A DNA stretch of 64,000 nt from Moniliophthora roreri (taxonomy: Eukaryota; Basidiomycota; Agaricomycetes; Agaricales; Marasmiaceae), in the NCBI GenBank assembly GCA_001466705.2, contig LATX02000144.1:682001-746000 (forward strand). The letters are read 5' to 3'. A program made the position numbers and the translations under genes. Positions 21,368 through 34,576 of this stretch are shown in pieces. A model generated the notes under the pieces. It was given only the letters and a program-made list of their open reading frames with translations. It made no database searches and had not been told where the DNA came from. Position 1 is the first letter of the stretch, and every line of letters starts with the position of its first letter.

Positions 21368-21442
21368 GGGCCCCCTCCCCTCTCCCCTCCCCTCCCCCCC
21401 CCTCCCAAACTGGGCCCCTTGCCACACAGGCCCCTTGGGCCC
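21368..21442. repeat. C-rich / G-quadruplex-prone tract with GGGCCC words
   Basis: Positions 21371-21406 are almost pure C with single T interruptions (minus strand: runs of 3-9 G with one-base A spacers). GGGCCC occurs at 21368, 21412 and 21437. The minus strand has more than four G-runs with very short loops, the standard pattern for an intramolecular G-quadruplex. It lies between the asparaginase relic and Medusa, about 190-225 nt before the Medusa ATG. Confidence 0.6.
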
Positions 21443-21593
21443 CCTCCAGGGTATGTAAATCACGAGGGTTTTGTCTTTGTTTCCCGAATATAGTAGTTTC
21501 TTTGCACGAGGCTCTCCCGGACAAACCCCTAATAAGGGCAAGGCGGCGTCGTATTATTTTTTTCCCTTTTTTTTGTTTCTCTCTACCATCGCT

Positions 21594-23450
21594 ATGCCCC
21601 CAGTCCTTCTTAGTCCAAACCACCACCACCACCACAACCACAACCACCAGCAATCATCAATTATCTCGCCCAACGAAATGATTCACGTTCTCAGTTATTC
21701 CCCAAAAGAAGGCGAACGTGGTGTTCCAATAACCGTGCATATCCATTTCAACCATTCTTCCTCAGACGCAATCTTTGTTCGTCTCGTCATCGGCTCAAAG
21801 GCAGTCGCGACAAAGGTTAGAGAATTGCCAAATGATTCCTACGGAAGATGGCAGCTCGACGCAACAATTCCGTCGCTTGACCCCTCTCATCGATCCGACA
21901 AGGTCCCGCTCTCAGTGCAGGCTTTGGATCAGAACAATCAAATCCTCGATTCGGTAACTTTTGGCGAGTTTTCATATTGGTTATCCGGTAAGCTTATGCG
22001 TTCGCCGATATAACATCTTGACCAATTTCATATTTTGTCTTGGATGCGGAAGATCGGTCAAACTGTGCTTCTCCAAAATCGGAACCGAGTGCTCATCACC
22101 ATAGGCGGCACATCTCGTTGGACTTGAAGGCAAACCAATTGATGCCTCCCAGTTCGAACGATACTCCTGCTCTTCGTCGTCGTGCCGCTACTACTTCTGG
22201 CGCTCGTCCAACCCTCCCAGGTGTCGTTACCCCTGACTCCACTGGTCCTTCCAAATCTCGTAGCCAAAAGCCCACTGCTCGTCGCATCAGAGCCAACTCT
22301 CTAATGCGTTCAAAATTCGCCCCAAACAAGGACTCGAGTGACGACCTCTATCCTCAGACGCCCATTCTTCAGCTCTTGACACCTCTCGATTCCATGTGCC
22401 ACAACTGGGATCAGTCAGAGACCCGTGCTGGTCGCCGTCTTGTCCGCTTCCAAAAGGTTCAGGATGGTCGCAAGCTCATTGTATCTTGCGAACCTATCAG
22501 GCAAGAAGACTACAATGAAAACGACAGCGTCATTTCCTGCATTCATCGCGACGACGGCACCAATGGCTGTTATGTCACCTCGGTGGATGTCATTTACTTG
22601 CTGGAACGGCTCACAAACGACGAGTTCCCTGTGGAGGAGAAAAACAGGATTAGGCGTAACCTGGAGGGCTTGAGGCCTACCACCGTCTCAAAGCATAAAG
22701 CGGGCTTTGAAAAGTTCTTCCAGCGCATCATGGAGTTCCCTGATCCGAAGCCGAGGAATATCGAGAAGGACTTGAAGGTCTTCGATTGGGGATTACTCGA
22801 GCAGGCATTGGAAAAGATTTTATCGAAATACGTAAGAGTCCATCGCTTCTTTGGGCGCATTCATACGCTAACTTTTTTTTTTTTTTTTTTTTTTCCTTTT
22901 CGTCCAACAGTCTGTTTATACCACAGAGTCTTCCCCCACCGATTCTACCGTTTCTCTACCATCAGAGCCCAACGACGATAACCTACAACCGTACCATTTC
23001 GATAGTCATCCAGGCCAGCATTCCGGTAGACATCCTTTTCCAAAATTGGCACAGCCGTCGCCAGTCGCCCCATCTTTGGACTCGTTTAACGAACGCAGCA
23101 CTCTCTTGTTGTCTCAAGACGCTAGCGACGGCGCGCCCCATACGTCAGATCACACCTACGACACTCTCCAACATTACCCGCTCTATCCATCCGACAATAA
23201 CGGCGCTGCCTTGTCCGAACAAGGCTCTTCCCAAGGGGGTTCAACCTTTGGCAACTGGGTGTCTGAAAACGGCCCACCTCAGGGCGAACTAGGTCTAGAT
23301 AATTATCACCCCCTGTCGTCGTACGGTCTCGCTGAGATGTCGGAAGGGCCCAACCCCGGTTTGCCGAACGAGACGCCAGAGTATGGCTACGACTACTCTT
23401 CCGGTTCCCTTCAATTCCCTAGAGCGCCTCTGACTGCATACTACTCTTAA
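21594..23450 (+). CDS. medA: Medusa (MedA/Acon-3) developmental regulator
   Basis: Three exons (21594-21987, 22053-22831, 22911-23450) give 570 residues. The N-terminus has a His/Asn run and then an Ig-like region (VLSYSPKEGERGVPITVHIHF, WQLDATIPSLDP). A basic Ser-rich linker follows. The core (about residues 260-415) reads RRLVRFQKVQDGRKLIVSCEP, VISCIHRDDGTNGCYVTSVD and EKNRIRRNLEGLRPTTVSKH, ending FFQRIMEFPDPKPRNIEKD and LKVFDWGLLEQALEKI. That block is the highly conserved Medusa signature. In ascomycetes Medusa is a nuclear regulator of conidiation, adhesion and sexual development. The tail is low-complexity. Intron 2 carries a run of about 22 T before its acceptor. The ATG follows a T-rich leader. 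Confidence 0.88.
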
Positions 23451-23986
23451 GCTATCACCATGAGCGCCATGTCTTTGATGATATTATCCATGTCCTTCAT
23501 ATCCACCAACACCTCATTCCCTTTACCCCTTTTCGTGGTCTCGTGTATTTTGTCCCTTTTTTCGGGATACCTTTCAGGACTGTACTAGTGATGAATTTAG
23601 GGCTTCGGTTTCTCGTTGGCAAAACGGAATTTCCCTGTACTTTTTTTTTTTTTTTCTTTTTCGCAAGGACTTTGTTTTTTACTGGACTTTTCTTTCTTTT
23701 CTTTTCTTTTCTTTTTCTTTTCTACTCGTGTATTCTACCACTTTCGACGCCACTCCTGTTGCTCACTGTACTAAAATCATGTCACCTTTTGGAGGATTGT
23801 CCAACTTATACTCGTTTAGAATTGTTGAGGTCACACCATGACGATCAATCAAGCTCTACACAGAAAGTTCTGCTACTGAAAAGAAACTATCGAAACAGAT
23901 ATCAATTCCAACATACAATGAGGTATTATAAACCAAAACTACAATTGGGCGTCATAAACGACAAAGAAACGAACTAGGGGATGAAA
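23451..23986. other. Convergent 3' region with pyrimidine tracts
   Basis: This stretch lies between the Medusa stop (+) and the DOCK-family stop (-). It contains a run of about 15 T near 23641 and a (TTTTC)n microsatellite-like stretch around 23687-23725. It most likely holds both 3' untranslated regions. A 144-codon plus-strand frame here is low-complexity translation of these tracts. Confidence 0.45.
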
Positions 23987-26900
23987 TCATCCCCGACGAC
24001 CAAAATTTAAGCTTCCAAATCGGGATATACGTCCTCGGATAGAGCCAAGCGATACCAAACTTCCACTTCCACCGGGATTCGACGTAACAACCGAAGCATT
24101 TGAAGCTTGCACGCCGCTGCTGCCTCCGTGAATACCATTTCCAACGTTGACGAAAGAATCATGCGGAGAGCCAGCGGAAACAGAATCACTACCAAAGTTC
24201 TCGCCCGGTGCAGACGACACTCCGTTGATCCCATGACGAGCTAGATGAGCAAGGTGTCGTTGTAAAGGTGTTTGCTGGGTGCGACCGGGAGCAGCGGGCA
24301 TATCCTCATGAGATTGAGGAGATAGAGGCGGAGGTGTCATGGATCGTCCGAACTGGAGAGGAGGAAGAGTGAACGGTGCTCTTCGAACTGATGAGCCGGA
24401 TGTGGTGCCAGCAACGGAAGCGGCATAAACTGAAGGTTGATATTGGGAAGGAGCGGTGGTGCCAGCGGCTTCCGAAGGCGATATGGTCATTGTTTCTGAT
24501 GACTCGTCTAGTCCTAATCGGCGTATCTCTTCGCGGAAATTTTTCCGGAAAAACTTTTCCAGCGTCTCGTGGAAAGGTACGAATTCCGGTGGACAAAGCT
24601 GGCCATGAAGTTTGAGGCAATGATCAATAATCCGAACCTGAAAGCATTCTTTAGCAGCAGAAGAGAGGATACAACAAAAAGGGCACGAGTTACCTGATCA
24701 TCCACAGCTGAACGTAATTTCTCGACCATTTCTGTACGATCTGGATTACGATCCGTGTACTCTGGTGCGAAGAATTGTTGACGGTAAGCGGCGATTCCGG
24801 TATTCAACGGTGCATCAACAACCGAGTTGAGTGCCATTGCCAGAGCATTGGTCGATACATCTTGCGATGTCTTGGCTAGTGACTGGTACTTCAACTCCAG
24901 CGCTGCTAACTCCTTCATCTTCTGCTCCACCTCGTACAGTGCGTTTTCAACGGGCGAGATCTCCACGACCTGCACTCCTACTACCTGGGACCGGCGAAGC
25001 ACGGTAGGGAATGTGTCTTCTGTGGTGTAATATATTTTCTCCGTCCACGTCTCTTCCGTTCGATCACGAGCCACCCGTTGAATTTGCCGCGATGACGAGA
25101 AGAGGTTGATTGCACTGTATACGGAAGCTCAGGTCTTGGTTGACACGGTAAAATGAGTCGGGCTTACCTGTGCTCATAGTATGCTCGAACAGCTGGCGGT
25201 GCGTCTGGGTTTGTGAAAACGGGCAGCTCGCGATTCGGTTCTGGTACAACAGCGCAACACTGCATATATTGGTCGCTGCCAAAGCGAATGTCCACTGGTG
25301 GGTCACCGACGATTCGTAACAGTTGTGCGCCAGGATGCTTGTTGAGCATCCTTTCGCAGAAGGCTCCGAATTTCTCCCACTCGTATCCACGATACTACAG
25401 ACGTCAACACTTTGTCGTACCCTGTGAAAATTAAAACTTACAATAAACCGCTTGTCTCGTATAGCTGTCGGAAAATTGCCATAAAACGTAACCAAGTAGT
25501 AGTCGGAATAATAGCGCTGGTCAGTCACTATATGCTCCAATAATGTGGCTTGATGGCGAAGAATCTCTGAGAGTCGACCACTATCGAGGGTTCAGATTGC
25601 AGTAAATTCCGAAGAAATAAAAGCACGTACTAGTTGAATGTGACCTCAGAGTGTTGCTGAGCCAACTCTTTGCAAATATCCACAGCTCGTTCCCAAGCCT
25701 TTCCTTTACCTGCACGAGATTGTTAAGAGTACGAAATTCGTAGGGCGGCGCAAGCGTACCGAGATAGTCCAGGATCAAAAGACAAAGGGTCTCTTTCCGG
25801 TGAAATTGGGACTGTTGTGGTAACCCGAGATCGTCCATTGGAGGTACAAAACTATTTAAATTCCAACTGTAAAGATCAGAATGTAGCTTAAGAGTCAACC
25901 CGGCTTCTACGTAGTTTTGGGACTGAAGGTGCATCTGACGACAACGTCAGCAACTAGACGGTAATTCCTGAAATATCGGCTCACGTTGACAAGCTGATGA
26001 ACGTATTTGACATAGATTTCATCACGTCCAATTCTTCTAATGAAGTTCATCAGACGGAGCTGAGTGCAAATGAATTGTTAGAAGGAACGCGACAGCTGCC
26101 AGGGAAATTCACATACTGTAGCAATGACACGTTCATCCGCGAATTCCTCGCCTTCTGGAAGAGCACGAACACTCAGCAAGAGCTCTAGGAAGAGGTCAAC
26201 AGAATCTAGGAATTCGGAAACACGTTCACGAAGTTGGTCATCGACTGAGGGGGAATCAAAGAGATGGCGGAGCTGCCCGACGAAAATGGCTCCTGAGATG
26301 TCGTCACCTTTGCTATCGGACATGAACAGCGAATCTAGCCGAGTTACTAGTTCGTTTTCAATATCTTCGAAATGACCTGCCTGATGGTATTCTGATACGA
26401 TCATGCTGAAAAGCATCTGCACAGCATTATTTCGCAACTGCTCATGGTGGCTCAAGCAGAGATTGACAACATGTCCAACGAGAGAGTTCAAGTAAACTTG
26501 ATATCCCTGCGTACTCGTAATTAGTAGAGCACAAGGTAGGTAATCAATGTACGAACACCATAGCGTGACAAAGGCTCTTCCCCCTCGGGCCCTCGTTCAA
26601 CCCATCCAAGGGCATTCCAAAGGTTGAGCATTATTGTGGCACCCTCGCCCCGAATATCACCGGCTAGCCGCCAAACCGCCCGACGTTTCTAATGCGTTTC
26701 AATCAGCATGTTCCTTTGAAAACAGGACCCTGCCGCTGACCTGTGGACTAAACTCCTCGATCACTAGCTTATCTGATGATAGAAGCTTAAGTAACATGTA
26801 GAAGGCTTCTCTCCAGAGTTGAGGATCGAAGCGAGACTCGTTTTCCTGAGGTGGTATAAATTCTTTTACCAACAACGTAGACACAGGGTCTAACATCTTC

Positions 26901-29900
26901 ACCAAGACTTTGAGGGACAGGATATTGACATTAAGCCAGGTTTTTGGGAAGGCATCGTTATCCAATATCGAGGTTGCAATCTTGAAGAAGTTGGATAACA
27001 GCATCGTAAGTCTATCACGACCTTCGATGTCCAGGCTGGATTCCAGGAAGTCGGTTATGTGTTTCGTTGGTGATGACAGGATTAGAACTAGGAAGACGAT
27101 CGCGATTTCTCCCAATGTCGGATTGAAAAGGTGCTCTGGCGTCAACGTCGACCTCGAACTTGCTAGCCCTTTCTCAGCACCTGGAAGATATGCTAGTAGG
27201 GAGAACGGATAGGACTCGGGAAAGGCCACTGGAATCACGGCCTTTACGGTGGAAAGCGCACGAGTACGTTCCAATGCTTGATATGTTTCTGGGCTCATGA
27301 ACTCTCGGTATGAGTCCAATAATCTGAGTTAAACACGTCAGATATAGATCCTAGAGTAACTTTTAAACCCTACCGTGGTAGCAATGGTAAAAGATTTTCA
27401 ACATTCTCCTGCTCTGATCGTAGTCGCCGTCGATCTTGAACCACCTCTGGGGACACCAATTGCTGTTGTAGCTTATCAAGCATTACGGCCACAATAGTTA
27501 CGCAGAGTCGAATGCTTTCGAGCCAACTAACGCGTGCAGCATCTCGCGTGGTGTCAGAGTCATTGGTTTGAGTATGGATGTACTCATCGTACTTTCCGAA
27601 ATGGGGCTTTATCCATGATACAACGAGTTCCACCAGAAGTTGACGCGACTGAGGATTGTCAAACAAGAAGCCATTCACGATCTGCAAGTACATGATAAGT
27701 TTCCATATTACAATTTTTCCCTTCCCAGTCGCGACGGCGTTCGCTGCAAAGTTGGTGACGATGGATACAAGGTCCACAGTAGAGAAGATTTCGGCTAATT
27801 CAGGAAGGATGGAGGTAAAGTTCTGAAGGGCTATTGTTTGTGTACCGATAATTGAGGCTGGAGAAGAAGTGGACATCATGCGGGTGACTTCTGCTATGTG
27901 AGATCGCACCTCACGCTTAAAATTGGCATCGAAGTGTTCTGCCGTCGCACCTCCACCCATTCCTGCCTCCCTCGCCTTCTGAAGCTCACGTGAACGAACC
28001 ACAAACTTCATGACGTAATGCCACACCTTGAAAGCGGACCGAAGTTTGTTGGCACTCTCACTTGCAGGATTCGAGAGAAGCCCATTCATGGATCGGAGAA
28101 TATGTGAAGATGCAGCAGCACAGGAGAAATGCTTCTCGATGTACACGTCCAATACGGGACGGAAGTTGCTGAAGCGGCGATCCTGAATGATACCGAGCAC
28201 GAAGACAAGGGCGTTGAAGACTAAATCGTCCATCTCCCCTGATGAGTTAATGTTCGAGATTAGGATACCGAATAATGAGTCGAAAATATCCCTCAAAAAT
28301 TTGACTATCTCAACCTCACCGACAAAGGTGAAGTTGTATAGTATTGTCGACAAAACACTGTGATCTGGTAGTTTCTCCCAATTAAGGAGGCTTAGTAGAA
28401 CGGGGTTTTGGGTCAACTTTGTCGAACAGAGGGAGGTTCGAATGGTCATGGTATCCTTTGTTGGCGGGGCCAGACGCTGCAAATCGGGGGGAACGGTTAT
28501 CTGATCGGGTCTTTGATCACCAACGAGGGAGGAAGCTGCATTCAAGTACACCTCGGGGGTAATCTGACTGAGCTTGTCAGCTCGATACATGATCAGGGTA
28601 TGACCGCCATCCTCCACAAACGCTCGGGTATCAGGGAAGAGCGGAAGGAATCCGAATGCGTATGGTCCAGTGCGTTCTTTAGTAGAACGATTGCGGAACG
28701 TGAAGAACAGATGCCACTGCGGCATCCCTTCTTTAGGTAGCTGGATTTTTATTAATTCCCCGAACGTAGGCTCGTTGCAACGCTGGAAAATCATCGAATG
28801 GAATTGGGACATTGGGGGTTCTCCACTTCCTTCCGATATCACATTCTCCACTAGTCGTCCTTCGCTATCCCGGACCTCTAGCGTAACCTGCATATTCAGC
28901 GATGTGGGGGCCATGGGCGCACGCGAGAAATTGACGCTAAGCCGACTGGAATTAGCAGGAACGCTGATGAAGCTACCGCTCCAGAGTTTGATGTATAATT
29001 CATTCCTGACATCGCCAGGGAATACAGCATCTGGGAAACCGAGACGAAGGGTGTGTGGAACATCCTGGAGAAGTGAAGTGTTTTCCTTCACTATAGTTGA
29101 TGCATCTCCGTGAAAAACCTTGACAGAGACTGCCAACATTTCTGCCCTGTAGTTGTACTTTAGTGATCGTAAGACGACAAATAGAACGACGGACAGACCT
29201 AGGAGACTTCTCGTACTCCTTTGTATTATTCTCAATGATATTCTGATGCAGCATTGAAAATGCCGCTTCATGGGTAGGCACATAGATAGGCATACTGTGC
29301 TCTTTGCTCGGCGATACATCGAGCCCCTCTGCAACCACTTTGCTGAGCTGAGTGAGTTCAACTACAGCGCAGCCAAAAGGACGTCGAAACTGTCCCGACG
29401 GGTCGTATGAAGCAGCCGTACGAGGGCTTACCGGGCTGACAGGTCCAAAGGAATCCGCATAACCTGTGGAAGAGCCAGGTTCGAATCGGATAGACGCCTC
29501 TGAAGGCTTCCTCTCCTTGTCAGGGTTAACGCCCGAACTCATACTACTGCTGATCTTGAGAGCACCATTACGAACGATACGGCACACTAGGTAGACGGAC
29601 TCCTGCAAATCGGATGTCGCGAGGTCTACGAAGAGAGTGCGTATTCGTTGTGAGGGATTCCGAGCCAGAACGCCATTGTGATTCAATATTACACAGAAAT
29701 CTTCGGTAATAAACTGCCATTTGGAATCTTGTTTCCTATAGAGCGAAAAGAAGAGCTCGGCAGTCTCTCCAGGCGAACACGGAGACGCCACGAATGCGCG
29801 CAGATCAAGAAAAATGTGATAGAATTTGACCGCAGATGACTTTTCCGTTGACTGTGGCCTAATGCCACCTGCTGAGCGTGACCGCGATTTCCGGTGCTGG

Positions 29901-31183
29901 AGTTCAGGGAAGGCGGAATGAGCGGGAGTAGGTAATGGTCCGGAAGAGTTGGGATCGGGATATGACGGTAAAGGGTAAGGTCGGACTGGAGTATCGTCAT
30001 TCGCGACGTTGAGATATGCCAATGCCAGTTGCATGGAGTACATTCGAACCGCGCTCAGCCAACTTCGGTTGTCAATGTCTCCTTCAACGTCGACTGTGAC
30101 AAGACCACCCCACGTAGGATGCCGAACGATAACATCCAACCCTTGCACGAGATTTCCACAAACCAGTCTCGTGACGCAGTCGCGTCGTAAGTTTGTGGTC
30201 TCCTCTGCACTGAGAGTCTGCGCTAAAAGCTGCCTGCGACCCAGGTGTAAGGATTCTATATGTTCACGGACGGTAAGGAAGAGCTTGTAGTCTCGACGGG
30301 CAAGGTATCGAAACATTAAGGAATGCCATTCGCGTAATGCAGACGCAATTTCATCTACAATGGGCTGCGTAGCACCCGAAGCCGTGTCATCTCCCGACTT
30401 GAGAGATGGGCGGGGAGGTAAGGGTTTCGTTTGCGAGTCGTCTGGTGACGAAGACCGTATACTTGCTGGGTAAACGGGTACACCAGCCCTCGAGAAGCTA
30501 GCTTGATCAGGAGGTGGACCAAGCCTAAAAGATTTTCTGCTCGCAGTCGCGACAGTAGCAGTATCGTCATCTGCCTCCTTGAGTTGGTCCATTCCTACTT
30601 GAATCCGGTCTCTGTTCCAAGCCGATGGTAGATCGGTGGTATTGTAGCCTGACGAAGCGGAGCCGTTACTTCCGTATCCATTCACTCCATCACTCATTGA
30701 GTGAGCTGCAAGACTTTGAAGACGGCCCTCGGCGTCAGAGAGTTCGTCGCGAACATGGATATGCGAAGCAGGGAAAATGCCAATGAAGACCTGTTGAGGC
30801 TCCTCAAATCGTGGAGTTGTACGAGATGTTGATCCATCATTGGACTGAGCCCATGTAACTGGTGGTCTCCTAGTCGTGCAAACGACGTAACTGGTATGCT
30901 GTCAGCGATGCAAGTTCGCGAATATGAGAACTATTTGCACACACCCCCGATACCATACACCGTCTACCTCCCTTCCTCTAGGGGTATATTTCTCGAAAGC
31001 ATAAACTTCATCTCCTACTTCAAGAGAAACTACGTCTCTGTGAGCTTGATCGTCGGTGGAACCTTCGGTTACGACACTCAGACGGTCCCGGTGGGTACGT
31101 GTTGAGTACCTTGTATCACGACGAGATGGAGTAAGTGGATGCACAGCATAACCGTAGACGATGAGGGGAAGAGGCTCCCACAT
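23987..31183 (-). CDS. DCK1: DOCK-family Rac/Rho GEF with N-terminal SH3 (Dck1-like)
   Basis: This large multi-exon gene encodes roughly 2,000 residues. The N-terminus has a split SH3 domain (VVSLEVGDEVYAFEKYTPRG, VDGVWYRGYVVCTTRRPP, FIGIFPASHIHVRDEL) with an insert before its last strands. A Ser/Pro linker and helical region follow. The DHR-1/C2 region includes FYHIFLDLRAFVAS and RNELYIKLWSGSF. It is followed by long helical repeats (27.4-28.4 kb and 26-27.3 kb). The DHR-2 exchange region contains SDYYLVTFYGNFPTAIRDK, WTEKIYYTTEDTFPTVLRRS, VEISPVENALYEVEQKMKEL and YRQQFFAPEY. A Ser/Thr/Gly-rich tail closes the protein. Yeast Dck1 and animal DOCK1-5 share this order and activate Rac-type GTPases with ELMO/Lmo1. 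The ATG at 31183 was chosen because it opens the SH3. Exon borders were not all verified. Confidence 0.85.
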
Positions 31184-31310
31184 CGCTGGTATGCGGGTGG
31201 ACGGGTCAGGGGACGAGGGAGGATGGACAACTTGGTAGGGGAAAGAAATCTTTTTTTATTATGTCAACAAATTCAGCAACGGTCAATCCATCTTCCTCCC
31301 ATCAACTACC

Positions 31311-33128
31311 ATGTCGGGCAGCTCGCTCGATGCCTATATCGACCGTCTGGAGGCCAGCACACGAACTATTAGTGAAATATCCAACTCCATAACAGCTTCT
31401 AAGCCTGGTCCCTTTACCCGTGCCGTCCTTTTCACTGAGCTCGGCGATCTCATTCGAGAAATTGATCCCTCGGAACTGGGTCTATTTTCTGTGTCTAACA
31501 CGTCCAAGGCCCCTTCTCACGATAAGGATATCCATGTTCAATCTGATCTCGAAATCACGCGTGTCGAATTTCATGGTGCCACCCCTTTGCGGAAACCTCA
31601 AACGCGGAGAGAGGAAGCACTCAAAACGAAGGAGGTCCTGCCAGAAGTGTACGCGCATGCTGCGTTGAAATGCATTGACCGATAGTAAGTCTTGTTCCCC
31701 TCAAATTCTCATTCTGACTCGTGTTTTATTAGCCAGTACGTTCGACCCATGCCTCGTGCGTACTCCCAAGTTGCTGTCATTCTAGAGCAACTTGAAGCCG
31801 CACGCGAACGAATTCGTGATCTTAACGAAACTCTCAAGGAGGTGCACGCCGAATGATCCAATTCCGTCCCGAAATTATCTGATTTGGTTTCCAGACCGAG
31901 ACTAATGAAGCACCCTCGCTCAAATCAATAGTTGATGAGGAGGAACATCGAATAGAACTACTCCGATTGAAGGTAGCCGATTGTGTCAAAAGAGTGCGTT
32001 ATCCAATTATTTAGCTTGTCCAGTCGCACTGATGGAGACTCGAGAAAGAGGCTCTTCTTGCTGAAAAGGAGCCTCATCTTAGTAACAAGAAACTGCTCGC
32101 CCCGAAACCTCCATCACGAAAACCGAGAATTTCGTCGCCGCTTAAGGCCTTTCAGGCTGATCCTGATGAAGAGACGTTCTGGAGCACGCCTGCTGCCGGC
32201 GCACGTACCCTGCGTTTCTCCGATAACCTATTAGACGAGGAGGCCGATTTCGGAGATAGCTCTATGGTCTCCTTAGCCAGTCCAACCCCGTCTAAAGGCT
32301 TTATCCTGCCTGCTGGTCGGAACCATGGAGAGAACTCACGAGGCCACCAGCTGCAAGAAACGACCGTCTCCAGAGAACCAATCCTCAGTGTCCTAGATGA
32401 GCCATTGGAAACTGAACTTGATCTAGAAGTGGATGATGCTACGACTCTGGAACCAGAACAAGAGCAAGGTGAAGCGGGGGCGGAAGCGGATGTGCATTTG
32501 CAGACACCCTCAACGCCTATCCCAGAAACAGTAACGCAGCTCTCTGATCCCGGTCCGTCTCCGGGGAGACAGAAACCGTCTGAAGCAAAGAAAGTGAAAG
32601 TAAAAGTCAACGTGGAGGTCGAGCGCATAGTGGTCAGTGACTACGTTCAATCCCCTAACGTTACTTACGACATAGTCGTAGGCCAAGTTATGGACGACCG
32701 ATTTGATCATGCCTGGTCATCGATTTGACAATAAGCCTCCTGAGGCAAAGTTGACCATGTACGTTTTCAGGGCTGAGGTTTTCACATCGTTTACCTACTT
32801 GCGGGACAGCGCCCATCTCCAAACCATTTCATCCTTGACGCCAACGCCGGCATCTCCCTCTACGACCATATCCTCTGCCAGTGGAGGAAACGTACCACCT
32901 TCACCTCAACAGATATTAATCGCCACCCTGTTACTCGCCCTCCTCACCTCTCCGCAGCTTTCATTACCTTTGAATAAGGTGAAAGAGCTCTTATTTGAGA
33001 AAGCTAGCACGAGTGGGAGTGCAGCACTAGTGTCAAGCCACTCGAGGGTATTATACGGGTGTGTAGCGAAGCGGTTGTTGAAGATTGAAAGAGGTGGAGG
33101 CGAGCAGATTGTAAAGTTCGATATTTAG
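31311..33128 (+). CDS. SPC34: DASH complex subunit Spc34 with long C-terminal extension
   Basis: Six exons (31311-31684, 31733-31841, 31895-31993, 32045-32632, 32682-32758, 32810-33128) give 521 residues in one frame. The N-terminus has the Spc34 pattern: a coiled start, then PGPFTRAVLFTELGDLIREI followed by DPSELGLF, and later PMPRAYSQVAVILEQLEAAR with a heptad-like stretch. Spc34 sits in the ring-forming DASH/Dam1 complex that couples kinetochores to microtubules. After an acidic, proline-containing linker comes a second folded-looking block: VERIVAKLWTTDLIMPGHRF, IAHLQTISSL, ILIATLLLALLTSPQLSLPL and HSRVLYGCVAKRLLKIERG. Yeast Spc34 is about 300 residues, so this block is extra. Its helix-helix-strand character recalls a winged helix, which is inference. 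Identity is good for the N-terminal part. Exon 4's acceptor is the least certain join. Confidence 0.72.
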
Positions 33129-33223
33129 AGAAGCAATGCTCCATAGGACCTCTAACTAGCAATATGATAAATCAACGGAATGATTACTTGTGCACAAGAG
33201 AATCTACATTTCAGACCACAATA

Positions 33224-34491
33224 TTAGGTATTATGTATGCCTACACAGATATTAACCCATCCGTCTGCACCGGCGAGGCATGCGCCAAGCCAGGCCATTT
33301 CAGATTCCATAGGTGCGATGATACCTTGCGCCAGAGCATAAGCCAGCTGCGGAACAGGTGGTGGACGAGGGTTGGGATTAGTTCGTGAGGGAGGTGGAGC
33401 AGGTGGTTGGGCCGGGAATAGCAAAGGTAGATGAGTGGTTAAATAATGAAAAAGGGTATGAACAGAGCCTACAGAGGAGCTAGTGAGTCAATAAAGCCCC
33501 TGGATTGCGAGCGTACCTACCATCTTCAAGAACCGGAGGTACCAATTCTTGCATTACGGGTCCATCTGGAAGGTATATTCGTACAGGTACACTTCGTACG
33601 TTGTATGCACCATCTTTTTCTGATGGGCCTCCTGGATCAGCAGATGGTGGACGATTGTGCATGGATGCTGACGATGGGGGAGGTCCAGGAGACTGTGCAC
33701 GGGTGGGTGCTGTTGTTGGTGTAACTTTTGACGCCACTCTCCAATAGTCGTCAAAATTATCTTGATGATCAAAGAAGTTCACTATCATGTTCACTGCACC
33801 TCAATATGTGATTACTCACGTTCTTTTATTCCTTCCCACATCCCGTCCTGATCCTGCTGTCTGAGGCCCGTCATCCGTTTAGTGTTGCCCCATCTAATAA
33901 AGTCTGCTTCCTTCAGCTGACCCATGAAGGCTTGTTTGCATGCTTCTGGACTCGGCGAAAGCAAAAGCTTGTCATTTGGCGGTGAAGCCAGGTGTAAAGT
34001 CAAACGCAACGGGGTAGCATTTGACGCTGAACGAGAGGAGGAGGGCTTCAATGATGTAGATATAATGTGATTGTCGTATATAAGCCCAATAGGCCAATGC
34101 CTAAATTTCGTCAGATGTCGGCGCCGTTGAGTATGGAAACGGCGCACCATTTGACTAGCTTTCCTTCTGCAGTTTCAAACCACCACTCGTCATCCTTGAG
34201 CTCTTTCGCAGCGGTATCGTCAAAAACCAGTTCCATAAAAAATCTGCGTATTTCTGGCATCAATAGAGGCATGTAACTGACTCTAGGGGCTTGGATAAAA
34301 TAACATTCGAGTCCTCGATCGGAATTGGCTGGTAATTCCTTGGGATCAACACGAATTTCGAGCGGAACGGTGCCATCCCACGTCAGACGTCGAAAAAGGG
34401 TGGTATGGTAGTCGGTAACGCGATCCCTGTTAGAATAATTAGGTGCAGCTGGGGAATGGTGGTGACGGGTCGTGCCATAAACGGTGGACAT
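33224..34491 (-). CDS. ATG5: Autophagy protein Atg5
   Basis: Atg5 is conjugated to Atg12 and with Atg16 forms the E3-like complex that lipidates Atg8. The N-terminus TLFRRLTWDGTVPLEIRVDP matches the family (LWxGxIPLxIxL). It is followed by CYFIQAPRVSYMPLLMPEIR and RFF. Splicing joins KLVKWHWPIGLIYD, whose Lys before WHWPIG is the usual Atg12 acceptor site. Later parts are FMGQLKEADFIRWGNTKRM, a Pro/Ser-rich insert, then VRSVPVRIYLPDGPVMQELVP and VHTLFHYLTTHLPLLFP. The end is MAWLGACLAGADGWVNICVG. The UblA, helical and UblB segments are thus all represented. The start is the only ATG before the first motif. The AACS stop lies 85 bp upstream on the same strand. Confidence 0.9.
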
Positions 34492-34576
34492 TGGTCAAGT
34501 CTGTCACGGTGTGACGAACAACTTTGTCTTATGGAGTGCAGATTGAAGTATATAACGCGTACAAAACATCAACAAT

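Noticed and set aside
23543..23977. A 144-codon plus-strand frame after Medusa
   Set aside because: It translates T- and TTTTC-rich 3' untranslated sequence into Phe/Leu runs and is not protein-like.
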